Assembly (NCBI GenBank): GCA_024401365.1
Contig: JAKSLE010000009.1
Location: forward strand, 1-61,817
DNA: 61,817 nt
From: Bacteroidales bacterium
GTDB taxonomy: Bacteria; Bacteroidota; Bacteroidia; Bacteroidales; Marinilabiliaceae
Direction: 5' to 3'
The position numbers and the translations under genes are program-made. The notes below the pieces were generated by a model. It was not told the origin of the DNA, made no database searches, and saw only the letters and a list, made by a program, of their open reading frames with translations. This document shows, piece by piece, positions 43,506-52,992 of this stretch (position 1 is the first letter of the stretch; each line of letters starts with the position of its first letter).

Positions 43506-44099
43506 TTTGATTATTAGGCACTTAGCGCCGATTTATCAACAGTAAAATACTATTTTTGTTAATAACTTTACAAAATTAGCATAAAATTAGATTAACTACA
43601 CTCTGTAGTGTTAATAACTGCTCTAAAATAAAAAATTGCGAGCAAACACTAGGCTCTGACTATACAGCAACTATACAACAACTATTTTCAATATAGACAT
43701 CAACTGCTGTTCAAAGCATATTAATAACTGCTAATTACGTGTTAGTAAATTATCAAATACTCCGCTCACCTATGTGTACAACCACTATCATATTCTCTTT
43801 GTCAACATTCCTTATTCACTTTTCCATCATTTATCAAGTAAAATAATGCCAATAATCAACACCCACCAAAATGATTTTTACTAACTTTGCCTTGTTTCAA
43901 CAATTGTTGATAAATAGGTTATAAATTGTATATCTGCCTATATGTGTGACAATTATATTTGTTGACAATTTGGGCAATCAATATCTACCTAAAATCAATA
44001 ACGAAACACACAAGTTTTTGCCTAAAAAGATTTAAACCATACTAACAGACTATAATCATATTATACTGATTTAGAGTCTAACAATTAATATATAATAAT
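43506..44099. other. Gene-free AT-rich region, candidate replication origin
   Basis: About 0.6 kb without a gene. DnaA-box-like 9-mers are TTATCAACA (43533-43541), TGTTAATAA (43557-43565 and 43609-43617), TTATTCACT (43812-43820) and TGTTGATAA (43905-43913). TTAATAACTGCT is repeated at 43611 and 43721. A parS abuts the left end, genes to the left are mainly minus and to the right mainly plus. The left part is visibly C-richer and the right part G-richer. dnaA itself is not in the window, so this remains a prediction. Copy D of the dispersed repeat lies inside (43616-43641). TAACTTTG at 43882-43889 is a full -7 match pointing towards nadA. Confidence 0.5.
43616..43641. repeat. Dispersed intergenic repeat, copy D
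   Basis: AACTGCTCT, an A-rich run and TTGCGAGCAA, closely matching copy C at 40308-40331. Confidence 0.45.
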
Positions 44100-45074
44100 A
44101 TGACTGTTGATAAAGGTTACGTTGAGGCCAGTATAGACCCAAATATCAATCTCGTCGACGAAATTAATCGTCTCAAAAAGGAGAAGCGCGCAGTCATTAT
44201 GGCGCATTATTATACCCGCGGTGAAATCCAAGATATTGCCGATGTAATCGGCGATAGCCTGGCTCTCGCTCAAAAGGCTGTTAATGTTGATGCCGATATT
44301 ATACTACTCGCTGGCGTCCATTTCATGGGAGAAACAGTTAAGATACTGAATATGGATAAGAAAGTCCTTGTCCCTGATCTTAACGCAGGTTGCTCCCTGG
44401 CTGATAGCTGCAAGGCTACCGACCTTAAGGCTTTCATCGACTCGCACCCAGATCATACTGTAGTATCCTACGTAAATACTACCGCAGATGTTAAGGCTTT
44501 GACCGATATTGTTGTCACAAGTAGTAACGCTCTTAAGGTTGTTAACTCTTTCCCAGAGGATACCAAAATAATATTCGGCCCAGATAAAAACCTTGGTAGC
44601 TATATCAACGCGCAGACCGGTCGTAATATGCTCTTGTGGGATGGATGCTGCCACGTCCACGCTCGTTTCTCCCTCGAACATATTCTGGAGCTTAAAAAAG
44701 AGAACCCTAACGCAGAAATAATCTGCCACCCCGAGTGTAAGCGTCCTATTGTGCTAGCTTCCGACTTCGTGGGTAGTACAGCTGCTCTGCTTTCTCATAT
44801 CAAAGATTCTTCAGCAGATACTTTTATTGTGGCTACCGAAGAGGGTATCCTCCACCAAATGAAACAGTCTTTCCCTAATAAGACTTTCATTCCAGCTCCT
44901 CCAGAATTGGAAACAGGTATGTGCGGTTGCAATAATTGTGAGTATATGAAACTTAATACTCTCGAGAAAGTATACCTAACCCTGAAATATGAACTTCCAG
45001 AAATTACTCTAGATAAGGATATAGCCGTAAGAGCGCGTAAGCCTATTGACGCTATGCTTAACTTATCTAAGTAG
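44100..45074 (+). CDS. nadA: Quinolinate synthase
   Basis: 324 aa. NadA motifs are VIMAHYYTRGEIQD, LLAGVHFMGETVKI, PDLNAGCSLADSC and ETGMCGCNNCEYM, the last two supplying cluster cysteines together with the Cys in WDGCCHVHARF. It condenses iminoaspartate with dihydroxyacetone phosphate into quinolinate for NAD synthesis and uses a [4Fe-4S] cluster. nadB and nadC are not adjacent. It is the first gene to the right of the candidate origin. Confidence 0.96.
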   Translation: MTVDKGYVEASIDPNINLVDEINRLKKEKRAVIMAHYYTRGEIQDIADVIGDSLALAQKAVNVDADIILLAGVHFMGETVKILNMDKKVLVPDLNAGCSLADSCKATDLKAFIDSHPDHTVVSYVNTTADVKALTDIVVTSSNALKVVNSFPEDTKIIFGPDKNLGSYINAQTGRNMLLWDGCCHVHARFSLEHILELKKENPNAEIICHPECKRPIVLASDFVGSTAALLSHIKDSSADTFIVATEEGILHQMKQSFPNKTFIPAPPELETGMCGCNNCEYMKLNTLEKVYLTLKYELPEITLDKDIAVRARKPIDAMLNLSK

Positions 45075-45110
45075 TTTATTAATTAATATTGATTACTACT
45101 TATTTTTACT

Positions 45111-45500
45111 ATGATACAGTTAAAAAAGCCAATAAAAATTCTTCTGGTCGAGGATAATAAAATCAACCAGAAATTGATGATGTTCAACTTTACTAAAATG
45201 GGCTTCGAAATAGCTATTAGTGAGGATGGACAACAGGCAGTGGATGAATGCCATGTAAATTTTTATGATATCATTCTTATGGATGTCATGATGCCTATAA
45301 TGGACGGTTATCAGGCTACAGAGGCTATTCGTCAGTTGCAAAGTAAAACTGGTCAGCGTAGTTATATTATAGGTCTGACTAGTAATGTTTATGATCATGA
45401 TAAGGAGCGTTGCTTGAGCGTGGGTATGGATAGCTATATGTCTAAACCTTTCGATATCGACATATTCTGCGATATCCTTCGCCAGCAGAGCTACTTGTAA
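45111..45500 (+). CDS. Single-domain response regulator (CheY-like)
   Basis: 129 aa receiver domain only: LLVEDNKINQKLM with the acidic pair, Asp58 in IILMDVMMPIMDG, GLTSNV and Lys in YMSKPF. The EDNKINQ pattern is typical of receivers from hybrid kinases rather than CheY proper. No histidine kinase is adjacent. It lies 37 bases after nadA and 16 before ruvB, so its expression follows housekeeping genes. Confidence 0.9.
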   Translation: MIQLKKPIKILLVEDNKINQKLMMFNFTKMGFEIAISEDGQQAVDECHVNFYDIILMDVMMPIMDGYQATEAIRQLQSKTGQRSYIIGLTSNVYDHDKERCLSVGMDSYMSKPFDIDIFCDILRQQSYL

Positions 45501-45515
45501 AACGGTAGTTGCTTA

Positions 45516-46556
45516 GTGGATATCGACGTACGTAAAATAGCTGTTACTGATTCTGAGACCGATAAGACTCTCAGACCTCTCTCTTTTTCCGATTTTACAG
45601 GTCAGGATGCTATAGTAAAAAACCTCAATATCTTCGTGGCAGCCGCTAAAATGCGTAGCGAACCGCTCGATCACGTCCTCCTTTATGGACCTCCAGGCTT
45701 GGGAAAAACTACTCTCTCTAATATCATAGCTAATGAACTGGGTTCGCAGATTAAAACAATTTCAGCCCCTTCTTTGGATCGCCCTGGCGATTTGGCTGGT
45801 ATTCTGACTTCTCTCGAACCTCACGATGTGTTGTTTATAGACGAAATACACCGCCTTAGCCCTGTTATCGAGGAGTACCTCTATAGCGCTATGGAGGATT
45901 TCAAAATAGATATCATAATTGATAAGGGCCCTGGCGCCCGTACTATCCAGATAGATCTTAATCCTTTTACCTTGGTGGGAGCTACTACCCGTAGTGGCCT
46001 CCTTACAGCTCCTCTCAGAGCTCGCTTCGGTATAACTTTCCATTTCCAAACTTACGATATCCCTACCTTGGCTAAGATTATTCGCCGCTCTGCCGGTATT
46101 CTTAAGGTAGGTATAGATGATGAGTCTTGTACCGAATTGTCGCGACGCTCTCGCGGTACTCCCCGTATAGCTAATGCCCTTCTTCGCCGAGTACGCGATT
46201 TTGCTCAGGTTCTCGGTCACGGAAATATAGATATTGATATCACAAATACTAGTCTTACTGCACTTAATATAGATTCTTATGGATTAGATGAAGTGGATCG
46301 TAAGATTATTACTACCATGATAGATAAATTCTCAGGGGGTCCCGTGGGTTTGTCTACTATAGGTACTGCCGTGGGCGAGGATCCTGGTACTATAGAGGAT
46401 GTTTTCGAACCGTATCTTATTCAACAGGGTTTTATAAAACGTACACCTCGCGGTCGTATGGTAACTGAATTGGCTTATAGTCACTTTAATCGTAAGGGTT
46501 TTATTCAGCAAGGTACTCTTTTCGATATAGATGACCCTTCAAATTTTAATGATTAG
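45516..46556 (+). CDS. ruvB: Holliday junction branch migration helicase subunit RuvB
   Basis: 346 aa. It starts at a GTG. Motifs are [12 protein letters not shown], Walker [12 protein letters not shown], Walker [12 protein letters not shown] and sensor GATTRSGLL. With RuvA it drives branch migration of recombination intermediates. It is the first of a compact group with the flippase and dut genes. Confidence 0.96.
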   Translation: MDIDVRKIAVTDSETDKTLRPLSFSDFTGQDAIVKNLNIFVAAAKMRSEPLDHVLLYGPPGLGKTTLSNIIANELGSQIKTISAPSLDRPGDLAGILTSLEPHDVLFIDEIHRLSPVIEEYLYSAMEDFKIDIIIDKGPGARTIQIDLNPFTLVGATTRSGLLTAPLRARFGITFHFQTYDIPTLAKIIRRSAGILKVGIDDESCTELSRRSRGTPRIANALLRRVRDFAQVLGHGNIDIDITNTSLTALNIDSYGLDEVDRKIITTMIDKFSGGPVGLSTIGTAVGEDPGTIEDVFEPYLIQQGFIKRTPRGRMVTELAYSHFNRKGFIQQGTLFDIDDPSNFND

Positions 46557-46561
46557 TAATA

Positions 46562-48052
46562 GTGGGACGTTTATCTTCTCTTGCTTCTGATACCGTAATA
46601 TATGGTGCTACTACCATATTGAGCCGTTTGCTCAACTGGCTCTTGATGCCTTATTACCTGACTCTGGTAACTAAGTCGGTCTATGGTCAGTTTTCTGGTA
46701 TCTACGCTATCATTGCTATCCTCCTGGTTTTGGCTTGCCTCGGCCTGGAGACTGGTTATTTTAGATTTGTAAATAAGGAAAACCGTAAGACTATCTTTGA
46801 TACACTTAATTTGTGTATGGTATCTTTCGGTCTGCTACTTGTCCTTGTTCTTAATATATTTAGAGAGCCTTTTGCAGCTTTATTCTCTTTCCCAGAGGAT
46901 AGCTCAATGATAATGCTGATTTCTTCTCTTATCGTTGTGACGGATGCTGTCAATAGCTTGTATTTTGCCGACTTGCGTTTTATCCGTCAGGGTAAAAAAT
47001 ATGCCTTGATCCGCCTCTTGCAGGTTATTGTAAATATCATATTTACAATTTTCTTCATGGAGATTCTACGATATCAGGTTCTTTTTGGTATAGATTTTAC
47101 AGCTTTCGGAGATATAGAGTATTTGCTGTTGTCTAACCTTATCGGTAGCCTTACTCCTTTCTTGTTCTATGTGCCTGGCTACCTAAAGGAGAAGCATAGC
47201 GTCGATTTTGCTCTGCTTAAGCAGGTTATGACCTATTCTTTGCCTCTCTTGGCTATGGGTTTCTTCGGTATTACTAACCAGGAAATAGAGAAGCTTCTTA
47301 TTCTCCATCTTGATATCTCCCCCGATCCTCATGGTCAACTGGGTATATACTCTGCTAATTATAAGATTGGTGTCCTTATGGCTGTTTTTACACAGTCTTT
47401 CCGCCTGGCTTTCGAACCCTTCTTCTTCAAGGAGACTCAGCGCGATAAGTCTGATACTTCTGTCTACGCAGAGTCTATGAAGTATTTCTATATGTTTGGA
47501 CTTCTGATTTTCGTAGGCGTAATTCTTTTTATACCTCTCTTTAATTATATTATTCAACCTGAGTATTATGAGGGTAATAAGATTATTCCTATTGTTTTGT
47601 TGAGCCAACTTTTATTTGGTGTATATTATAATCTTAGTATTTGGTATAAGGTAACTGATAAGACATATTATGGTTTTATTTTTTCCGTAGTGGGTCTCAC
47701 AGTTAATGTAATTATGAATTGCTTGCTTATCCCGTCTTATAGCTATTACGGCGCAGCTATTTCAGCTTTTACAGCCTTTTTCGTTATGGTGCTTGTATCT
47801 TTGCTTTTGGGTAAAAAGCACTACCCTATCAATTATCCTATCTTAAAGTTGATAAATCTTACACTTATAGCTATCTTTATAGTCGTGGCTTATACATATT
47901 TTACCGATAATTTCTATCTCGTCCCATGGTATGTATGGTCTGTCGTAGGTGTACTGACATATTTGTTAGTGGTTGTTTTGTTTGAAAAGAAGAATGTATC
48001 TAAAGTTTTAGCTTATGTGCACAATAAAGATAAAAATCGTAAACAAGAGTAA
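46562..48052 (+). CDS. Polysaccharide flippase, Wzx/MOP-superfamily type
   Basis: 496 aa with about 12-14 membrane helices. It uses a GTG start 5 bases after ruvB. The N-terminus ([20 protein letters not shown]) and the MOP-family repeats resemble O-antigen or capsule flippases that move undecaprenyl-linked glycan across the inner membrane. No glycosyltransferases are adjacent, but this gene between ruvB and dut is an arrangement I associate with Bacteroidetes, suggesting a general envelope role. Its end overlaps dut by 38 bases. Confidence 0.85.
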   Translation: MGRLSSLASDTVIYGATTILSRLLNWLLMPYYLTLVTKSVYGQFSGIYAIIAILLVLACLGLETGYFRFVNKENRKTIFDTLNLCMVSFGLLLVLVLNIFREPFAALFSFPEDSSMIMLISSLIVVTDAVNSLYFADLRFIRQGKKYALIRLLQVIVNIIFTIFFMEILRYQVLFGIDFTAFGDIEYLLLSNLIGSLTPFLFYVPGYLKEKHSVDFALLKQVMTYSLPLLAMGFFGITNQEIEKLLILHLDISPDPHGQLGIYSANYKIGVLMAVFTQSFRLAFEPFFFKETQRDKSDTSVYAESMKYFYMFGLLIFVGVILFIPLFNYIIQPEYYEGNKIIPIVLLSQLLFGVYYNLSIWYKVTDKTYYGFIFSVVGLTVNVIMNCLLIPSYSYYGAAISAFTAFFVMVLVSLLLGKKHYPINYPILKLINLTLIAIFIVVAYTYFTDNFYLVPWYVWSVVGVLTYLLVVVLFEKKNVSKVLAYVHNKDKNRKQE

Positions 48053-48458
48053 TAATCCTCTTCCCCAATATTCTACTGCTCAGGCTGCTGGTATGGATAT
48101 CCGTGCTAATAATCCTGAGCCTATCACACTTGCTCCACTGGAGAGAAAGTTGGTTCCTACTGGTCTTTTTATTGAATTGCCTGTAGGTTATGAGGCTCAA
48201 ATCCGCCCTCGTAGCGGTTTGGCTATTAAGAATGGTATTACTGTCCTTAATACTCCTGGTACTATAGATAGCGATTACCGAGGTGAGATAAATGTTATTC
48301 TTGTTAATCTCAGTAATGAGCCTTTTACCATAAATTCCGGCGATCGTATTTGCCAGATGGTTATCGCAAAACACGAACAGGCCGATTTTATTGAAGTCAA
48401 CTCTCTCGAAAATACCGAAAGAGGAGCTGGTGGTTTTGGTCATACTGGTGTAAAGTAA
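48015..48458 (+). CDS. dut: dUTP diphosphatase (dUTPase)
   Basis: 147 aa. The five dUTPase motifs are in order: [37 protein letters not shown] and [10 protein letters not shown]. It hydrolyses dUTP to dUMP as a homotrimer, keeping uracil out of DNA. The start overlaps the flippase 3' end. Confidence 0.96.
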   Translation: MCTIKIKIVNKSNNPLPQYSTAQAAGMDIRANNPEPITLAPLERKLVPTGLFIELPVGYEAQIRPRSGLAIKNGITVLNTPGTIDSDYRGEINVILVNLSNEPFTINSGDRICQMVIAKHEQADFIEVNSLENTERGAGGFGHTGVK

Positions 48459-48464
48459 TTGTCT

Positions 48465-50180
48465 ATGAAGTATCTATCTGTCATATTATCTTTTATCGCT
48501 TTTTCTGCTTCAACTTTTGCTCAGTCAATAGTTACTGCTGATAATATATTCAATTATTATCTCCTCGAGGCAGTAAAGGCTAAGTCTCATGGTGACTATA
48601 CTACGGCTTTGTCACACTACTCTAATTGCTATAAATTGGACAATAAGAGTAGTCTTGTTATGTTCGAGATGTCTCGTATATACTATGCCGCAAAAAAGAT
48701 GGATGAGGCTAATTTGTGGCTTGATAGAGCTATTCAAGTAGATTCTACTGATAATCTTTCTTATATCAAATATGCAGCAACTCTAAAGTTGTATTCTGCA
48801 AAATATCCTCAGGCTAAGGATTATTATAAGGTTCTTGTTAAAAGAGAGCCCGATGTTCCTACTCATAAGTTGATGCTCGCGCGCCTTTATTCGCAGCTTA
48901 ATATGCCTGATTCTGCTCATGCTACTCTGAATCAGGTTTCTACCGATCAGGTTCCTTGGGTATCTATTCAGCTCGAGCATGCCGACCTCTTCAAACATGA
49001 GTTAAATGCTCGAAAACTTGAAAAAACTCTCAAAAATATAGTCAAAAAGGAGCCTAACGATCCTGAGTCTTATAAGTACCTGGCCGACTATTATTTTGCT
49101 GTCAAAAACCCTAAAAAGGCGCTTAAATATCTCACTGATGGTCTCTCTAAACCTGGTGGTGATATGTTACTTTTTGATCTTGCTGATTATTACTTCAAAA
49201 ATGATCAGTACAACCTATTTAAGTCTTATGCCGATAGGGCAGTGGTATCTGTAGATATCGACCCACAGCAAAAATCTCAGGCTCTTAATGCTTATGTTGG
49301 TCAAAAGGATAAGGAGCTTTATCTACGTAAGGATTCTGATTATCTTGCTAATCTTATAAGTAAGGCGGTATCTTTCCATCCTGATAATGAGCAACTCAAT
49401 GTTCTTTTAGCTTCTTACTATTCTTTTACTTCTCGCCCAGATATGGCGTTGAAGGTTATGGATACCTATTTTGCTACCCATACTGCTAATTACGATTTCT
49501 TTGCAACTTATATCTACTCTATCACATCTCAGCCCGAGATGGATTGGGTAAAACTTAATAAGGTCGTTTCTACAGCTTTTGAGTTGTTCCCCGAAGAGCC
49601 TTATATTGTTCAGGCTAAAGTATTGTGTTTGAACCATTTTGATGATTACTCTAAATCTGTAGATATACTTTCCGATTATCTGTCAGATTTTCCTGATGTT
49701 AAGCCTAATCAAAAATTGAGATCTATTAAACTTGATTTTCTCAATCTTTTGGCTGAGTCTTATTATCAAATGGGTCGACTTGATGATTGTTTCGCTACAT
49801 ACGATGCAGTTCTTTCTCTGGAACCTAATCATATAGTGGCACTGAATAACTACGCGTATTACCTCTCGCTCATAGATAAGCGTTTGGACGACGCTGAGCG
49901 TATGTCATCTAAAACTATTTCTGCTGAGCCACAGAATCCAACATACCTCGATACTTATGCATGGGTGCTTTATAAAAAGGGTAAGTATAGCAACGCTTTA
50001 CTTATGATGGAGGCTGCTATAAATAATTCTACTGAGCCTTCTGCAGAACTTTATGAGCATTACGGCCGTATCCTTAAAGCACTAAATGAGGACGAAAATG
50101 CTGTAATTCAGTTTAAAAAGGCTTACGAACTGGACCCAGGCCGTAAATATTTAATTCCGTTGATGCAAGATGCGAAGTAG
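48465..50180 (+). CDS. TPR-repeat envelope protein
   Basis: The ATG at 48465 gives a signal peptide (MKYLSVILSF to TFAQ, about 20 aa). The frame is also open from a TTG two codons earlier. About 570 aa of tetratricopeptide repeats follow (for example AKSHGDYTTALSHYSNCYKL, then SKTISAEPQNPTYLDTYAWV and YGRILKALNEDENAVIQF). TPRs mediate protein contacts. This gene followed by a DUF4292 lipoprotein and a LytM-type gene is an order I associate with Bacteroidetes, suggesting an envelope assembly role. The start of the DUF4292 gene overlaps its end by 11 bases. Confidence 0.85.
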   Translation: MKYLSVILSFIAFSASTFAQSIVTADNIFNYYLLEAVKAKSHGDYTTALSHYSNCYKLDNKSSLVMFEMSRIYYAAKKMDEANLWLDRAIQVDSTDNLSYIKYAATLKLYSAKYPQAKDYYKVLVKREPDVPTHKLMLARLYSQLNMPDSAHATLNQVSTDQVPWVSIQLEHADLFKHELNARKLEKTLKNIVKKEPNDPESYKYLADYYFAVKNPKKALKYLTDGLSKPGGDMLLFDLADYYFKNDQYNLFKSYADRAVVSVDIDPQQKSQALNAYVGQKDKELYLRKDSDYLANLISKAVSFHPDNEQLNVLLASYYSFTSRPDMALKVMDTYFATHTANYDFFATYIYSITSQPEMDWVKLNKVVSTAFELFPEEPYIVQAKVLCLNHFDDYSKSVDILSDYLSDFPDVKPNQKLRSIKLDFLNLLAESYYQMGRLDDCFATYDAVLSLEPNHIVALNNYAYYLSLIDKRLDDAERMSSKTISAEPQNPTYLDTYAWVLYKKGKYSNALLMMEAAINNSTEPSAELYEHYGRILKALNEDENAVIQFKKAYELDPGRKYLIPLMQDAK

Positions 50181-50889
50181 TTTTATTTCGTATATATTAT
50201 TCTTGGTACTCTTAGTACTATCGTCTTGTACCTCTTCTTCTAAGATAGAGGTTAAGGATGGTAGTTCTCTTTCATCTTCTAAAACGGATCTTTTCCAAAA
50301 ACTTGATAGTGTATATAAATATCGTTTCAATAATATAAAAACGTATACTAATAGAGCTAAAATAGATGTTACTTTTGATGGTTCTTCTTACCATCTTAAT
50401 GGTAGGGTAAATGCTGCCACAAATAAGTCTCTAAAAGCTTCTATATCACTCCCTTTTCCTCCTGTCACAGTGGGTACTCTAGATCTTACTAGTTCTTCTA
50501 TATCAGCTTCTTCGTCTTACGCAAATATTGATATAGAGCGCTCAGTTCCTGATTATTTACTTTCTGTTTCTAATGCAACTCTTTATGGTGCTTTGCCAGT
50601 AGATCTTCTAAATAAGCATTTTAAGTTGTCATCTATCTATATCAAAAATTCTAGGTATCATATTTCTTATACCGGACCATATTCTACTGTAGCTGTTTTT
50701 CAGGTAGATTCACAGTACCGTATAGCTCAGGTTTCTGTCTCTTCTCCTGAATTTACTTGCGAGCTCTTCTCATCTGATTTTCAAAGGGTAAATAAACATA
50801 ATCTCCCTTCAAATATTCAGGTTGTTATCTCTTCTCCTAAACTTAATGGAGGAGTGACTGTCAAATCATCATCTATAAAAATAGAATAA
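50170..50889 (+). CDS. DUF4292 lipoprotein (LolB/LolA-like fold likely)
   Basis: 239 aa with lipoprotein signal VLSSCTSSS (Cys about 20). The body contains YHLNGRVNAATNKSLKASIS and VPDYLLSVSNATLYGALP, which match DUF4292. The family is a Bacteroidetes outer-membrane lipoprotein group that resembles LolB-type lipid-binding folds. Ser/Thr content is high. It is co-transcribed with the TPR and LytM genes. Confidence 0.82.
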   Translation: MRSSFISYILFLVLLVLSSCTSSSKIEVKDGSSLSSSKTDLFQKLDSVYKYRFNNIKTYTNRAKIDVTFDGSSYHLNGRVNAATNKSLKASISLPFPPVTVGTLDLTSSSISASSSYANIDIERSVPDYLLSVSNATLYGALPVDLLNKHFKLSSIYIKNSRYHISYTGPYSTVAVFQVDSQYRIAQVSVSSPEFTCELFSSDFQRVNKHNLPSNIQVVISSPKLNGGVTVKSSSIKIE

Positions 50890-50891
50890 TC

Positions 50892-52055
50892 ATGAGGTTT
50901 TTCTCTATCATATTATTTTCTCTTATTACGGTATTTTCTTTCTCGCAGAATATCGATTCTCTGCGTGATGAAAAACAACGTCTCCAGGATGAGATTGCTG
51001 CTAGCAATCAGAAACTGGAGGAGTTTGGTAAGATGAAAAATTCCCATATTACCCAGATTGCTATTATAGATGAGAAAATCGCGCGCCAGCGACGTCTTGT
51101 TAATATTTACAAGAACGACCTTCTTTCGTATAACTCACAACTTAAAATATTAACTGCGCAACTAGATTCTTTAGAGTTGTCTTTATCTAAGTCTAAAGAG
51201 GAATATGCTAATCTTATACGAAACTACCAGTATAACTATATTAATAATAATAGTATATTATATCTTTTATCTGCTTCGTCTTTCAACGAGTCTTATAGGC
51301 GTTTATTGTTTATGAAGCAGTATAAAGATTACCATCGCCATCACTTTTCTATTATAGAGCAAGAGCATAATAAATATGTGGCTTTAAAGGAGAATATAGA
51401 CTCTAAACGTGTTCAGTTGAATAAGACTCTATCCTCTATAGAAAACGAGCAGGAAAGCCTCCAAAATGAGCTTTTGCGACGTAATGCTTTAGTCTCTGAT
51501 ATATCACAAAATCAGACTGCTATACAGAAACAAATTGCTCAATATATAGAGCAGTCAAAAGAGCTTGAAAATAAGATTGTCCAACTTATAGAGGAGGAGC
51601 GTAAAAAGGCTCTTGCTTCTAATTCTAGAGCCGATTTTAGTGGCGATATAGCTAATAATAAAGGAAAACTTTCATGGCCTGTAAGCGATTTTGTTATCGT
51701 AAGTCAATTCGGTCAGCATGAGCACCCTTTATACCCTTCTATTATTGTAAATAATAACGGTGTAGATATCAATTTGCTCTCGTCAACCTCTGTTAAAGCT
51801 ATCGCTCCAGGTGTTGTTTCACGTGTAATAATGATACCTGGAAGTAATGCCTCTATCATTGTTCGACACGGCTCTGTTTTGTCCGTATATAGCAATATAT
51901 CAGAGGTTTCTGTCAAGAAAGATGAGAAGGTTTCTTCTTCTACCGTCCTTGGAAAAGTATTTACAGGTGCGGGTCTGAATTCTAGAATTCTTCACTTCGA
52001 AATATGGGTTGACGATACAAAACAAAACCCAGAAGATTGGCTATTGCCTAGATAG
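50892..52055 (+). CDS. EnvC-like coiled-coil/LytM protein with degenerate peptidase site
   Basis: 387 aa. Signal peptide to FSFSQ, a long coiled coil (about 20-250), then an M23/LytM domain (about 260-387: LSWPVSDFVIVSQFG, AIAPGVVSRVI, ILHFEIW). The usual zinc ligand His before GxD is Asn (NNNGVDI) and the HxH motif reads LHFE. The domain is therefore probably inactive, as in EnvC, which activates amidases rather than cutting peptidoglycan. A parS-like sequence (51815-51830, 14 of 16) lies inside the gene. Confidence 0.87.
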   Translation: MRFFSIILFSLITVFSFSQNIDSLRDEKQRLQDEIAASNQKLEEFGKMKNSHITQIAIIDEKIARQRRLVNIYKNDLLSYNSQLKILTAQLDSLELSLSKSKEEYANLIRNYQYNYINNNSILYLLSASSFNESYRRLLFMKQYKDYHRHHFSIIEQEHNKYVALKENIDSKRVQLNKTLSSIENEQESLQNELLRRNALVSDISQNQTAIQKQIAQYIEQSKELENKIVQLIEEERKKALASNSRADFSGDIANNKGKLSWPVSDFVIVSQFGQHEHPLYPSIIVNNNGVDINLLSSTSVKAIAPGVVSRVIMIPGSNASIIVRHGSVLSVYSNISEVSVKKDEKVSSSTVLGKVFTGAGLNSRILHFEIWVDDTKQNPEDWLLPR

Positions 52056-52136
52056 TGAATTTTTTGTTGTTTTTTATTCAAAACAGCGTAACATTATTTG
52101 TCGTTCTACGTAGGAGTACTTGACTTTTTATTGAAA

Positions 52137-52565
52137 ATGGCAAACATTCATGTTGAAAATAGTATAAGCATTGCTTCAGAGATATCAAATGTCGCTGAGG
52201 TTGAGGCTTTGATAGACAATCAGTCAGCTATGTTTAAGTTTGACGATGATGTCTATGGTAAGCTATTATTAGCAGTTGTTGAAGCTGTTAATAATGCAAT
52301 TGTTCATGGTAATAAATCGGATTCTTCTAAACAAGTAAATATATCTTACGTTATTGAGAGTGATTATGTAGAATACTCGATTTCTGATTCAGGTGAAGGT
52401 TTTGACCCAAATTGTATTCCTGATCCTACTGAATTAGAGAATATCGAGAAGTTCTCTGGTCGTGGTCTATTCCTTATGAAGAATCTCTCAGACGAGATGG
52501 AATTCTCAGATAACGGACGTAAAGTAAGACTTAAGTTCCTTTTGAATACAAATGATAACCTTTAA
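52137..52565 (+). CDS. RsbW-like ATP-binding (GHKL) protein
   Basis: About 142 aa from the ATG at 52137 (a TTG 39 bases earlier is the other option). The N-box is LAVVEAVNNAIVHG, G1 SDSGEGFDP, G2 GRGLFLMKNL, as in anti-sigma kinases of the RsbW/SpoIIAB type. Placement before ybeY and mnmG seems usual in Bacteroidetes. Its target could be a STAS-type antagonist, but none is adjacent. The one in the chemosensory operon (34318-34629) is a possible distant partner. Confidence 0.85.
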   Translation: MANIHVENSISIASEISNVAEVEALIDNQSAMFKFDDDVYGKLLLAVVEAVNNAIVHGNKSDSSKQVNISYVIESDYVEYSISDSGEGFDPNCIPDPTELENIEKFSGRGLFLMKNLSDEMEFSDNGRKVRLKFLLNTNDNL

Positions 52566-52992
52566 TGAAGACAACGTAAAGTCTAAACTAAAGAATCGTC
52601 GAGTAATAAAATATTGGATTAAAGAGGTTGCCAAGAGTTACGGATTAGTAATTGGCGACCTTTCTTATATTTTCTGTACAGATGATATGATTTTAGATGT
52701 AAATCGCCAGTATTTACAGCACGATTACTTTACAGATATTATTACATTCGATTACGTAGAATCTAATGTCTGCTCTGGCGATATGTTCATATCAGTGGAT
52801 ACCGTTAAGTCTAATTCTGAGTTATTCGCTACGTCTTATATGAATGAGCTTCATCGTGTTGTTATTCATGGTGTCTTGCATTTGTGCGGTTTGAAGGATA
52901 AATCTCCTAAGGACGAGAAGAAAATGCGTGCCGCTGAGGATAAGGCTCTTCTTTTACTAGAACAACTTCTTACAGAAAACAAATCTAAATGA
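52552..52992 (+). CDS. ybeY: Endoribonuclease YbeY (rRNA maturation factor)
   Basis: 146 aa. The zinc site region reads VVIHGVLHLCGLKDKSP, the Bacteroidetes form in which the third His is replaced within the KDK segment. TDIITFDY upstream is also typical. YbeY processes 16S rRNA 3' ends and contributes to ribosome quality control. The start overlaps the preceding ATPase gene by 14 bases. Confidence 0.92.
   Translation: MITFNEDNVKSKLKNRRVIKYWIKEVAKSYGLVIGDLSYIFCTDDMILDVNRQYLQHDYFTDIITFDYVESNVCSGDMFISVDTVKSNSELFATSYMNELHRVVIHGVLHLCGLKDKSPKDEKKMRAAEDKALLLLEQLLTENKSK

Noticed and set aside
43480-43521. Longer HemW start adding 14 residues
   Set aside because: The extra residues translate the parS palindrome. 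HemW proteins begin near MxxFGLYIHVPFC.
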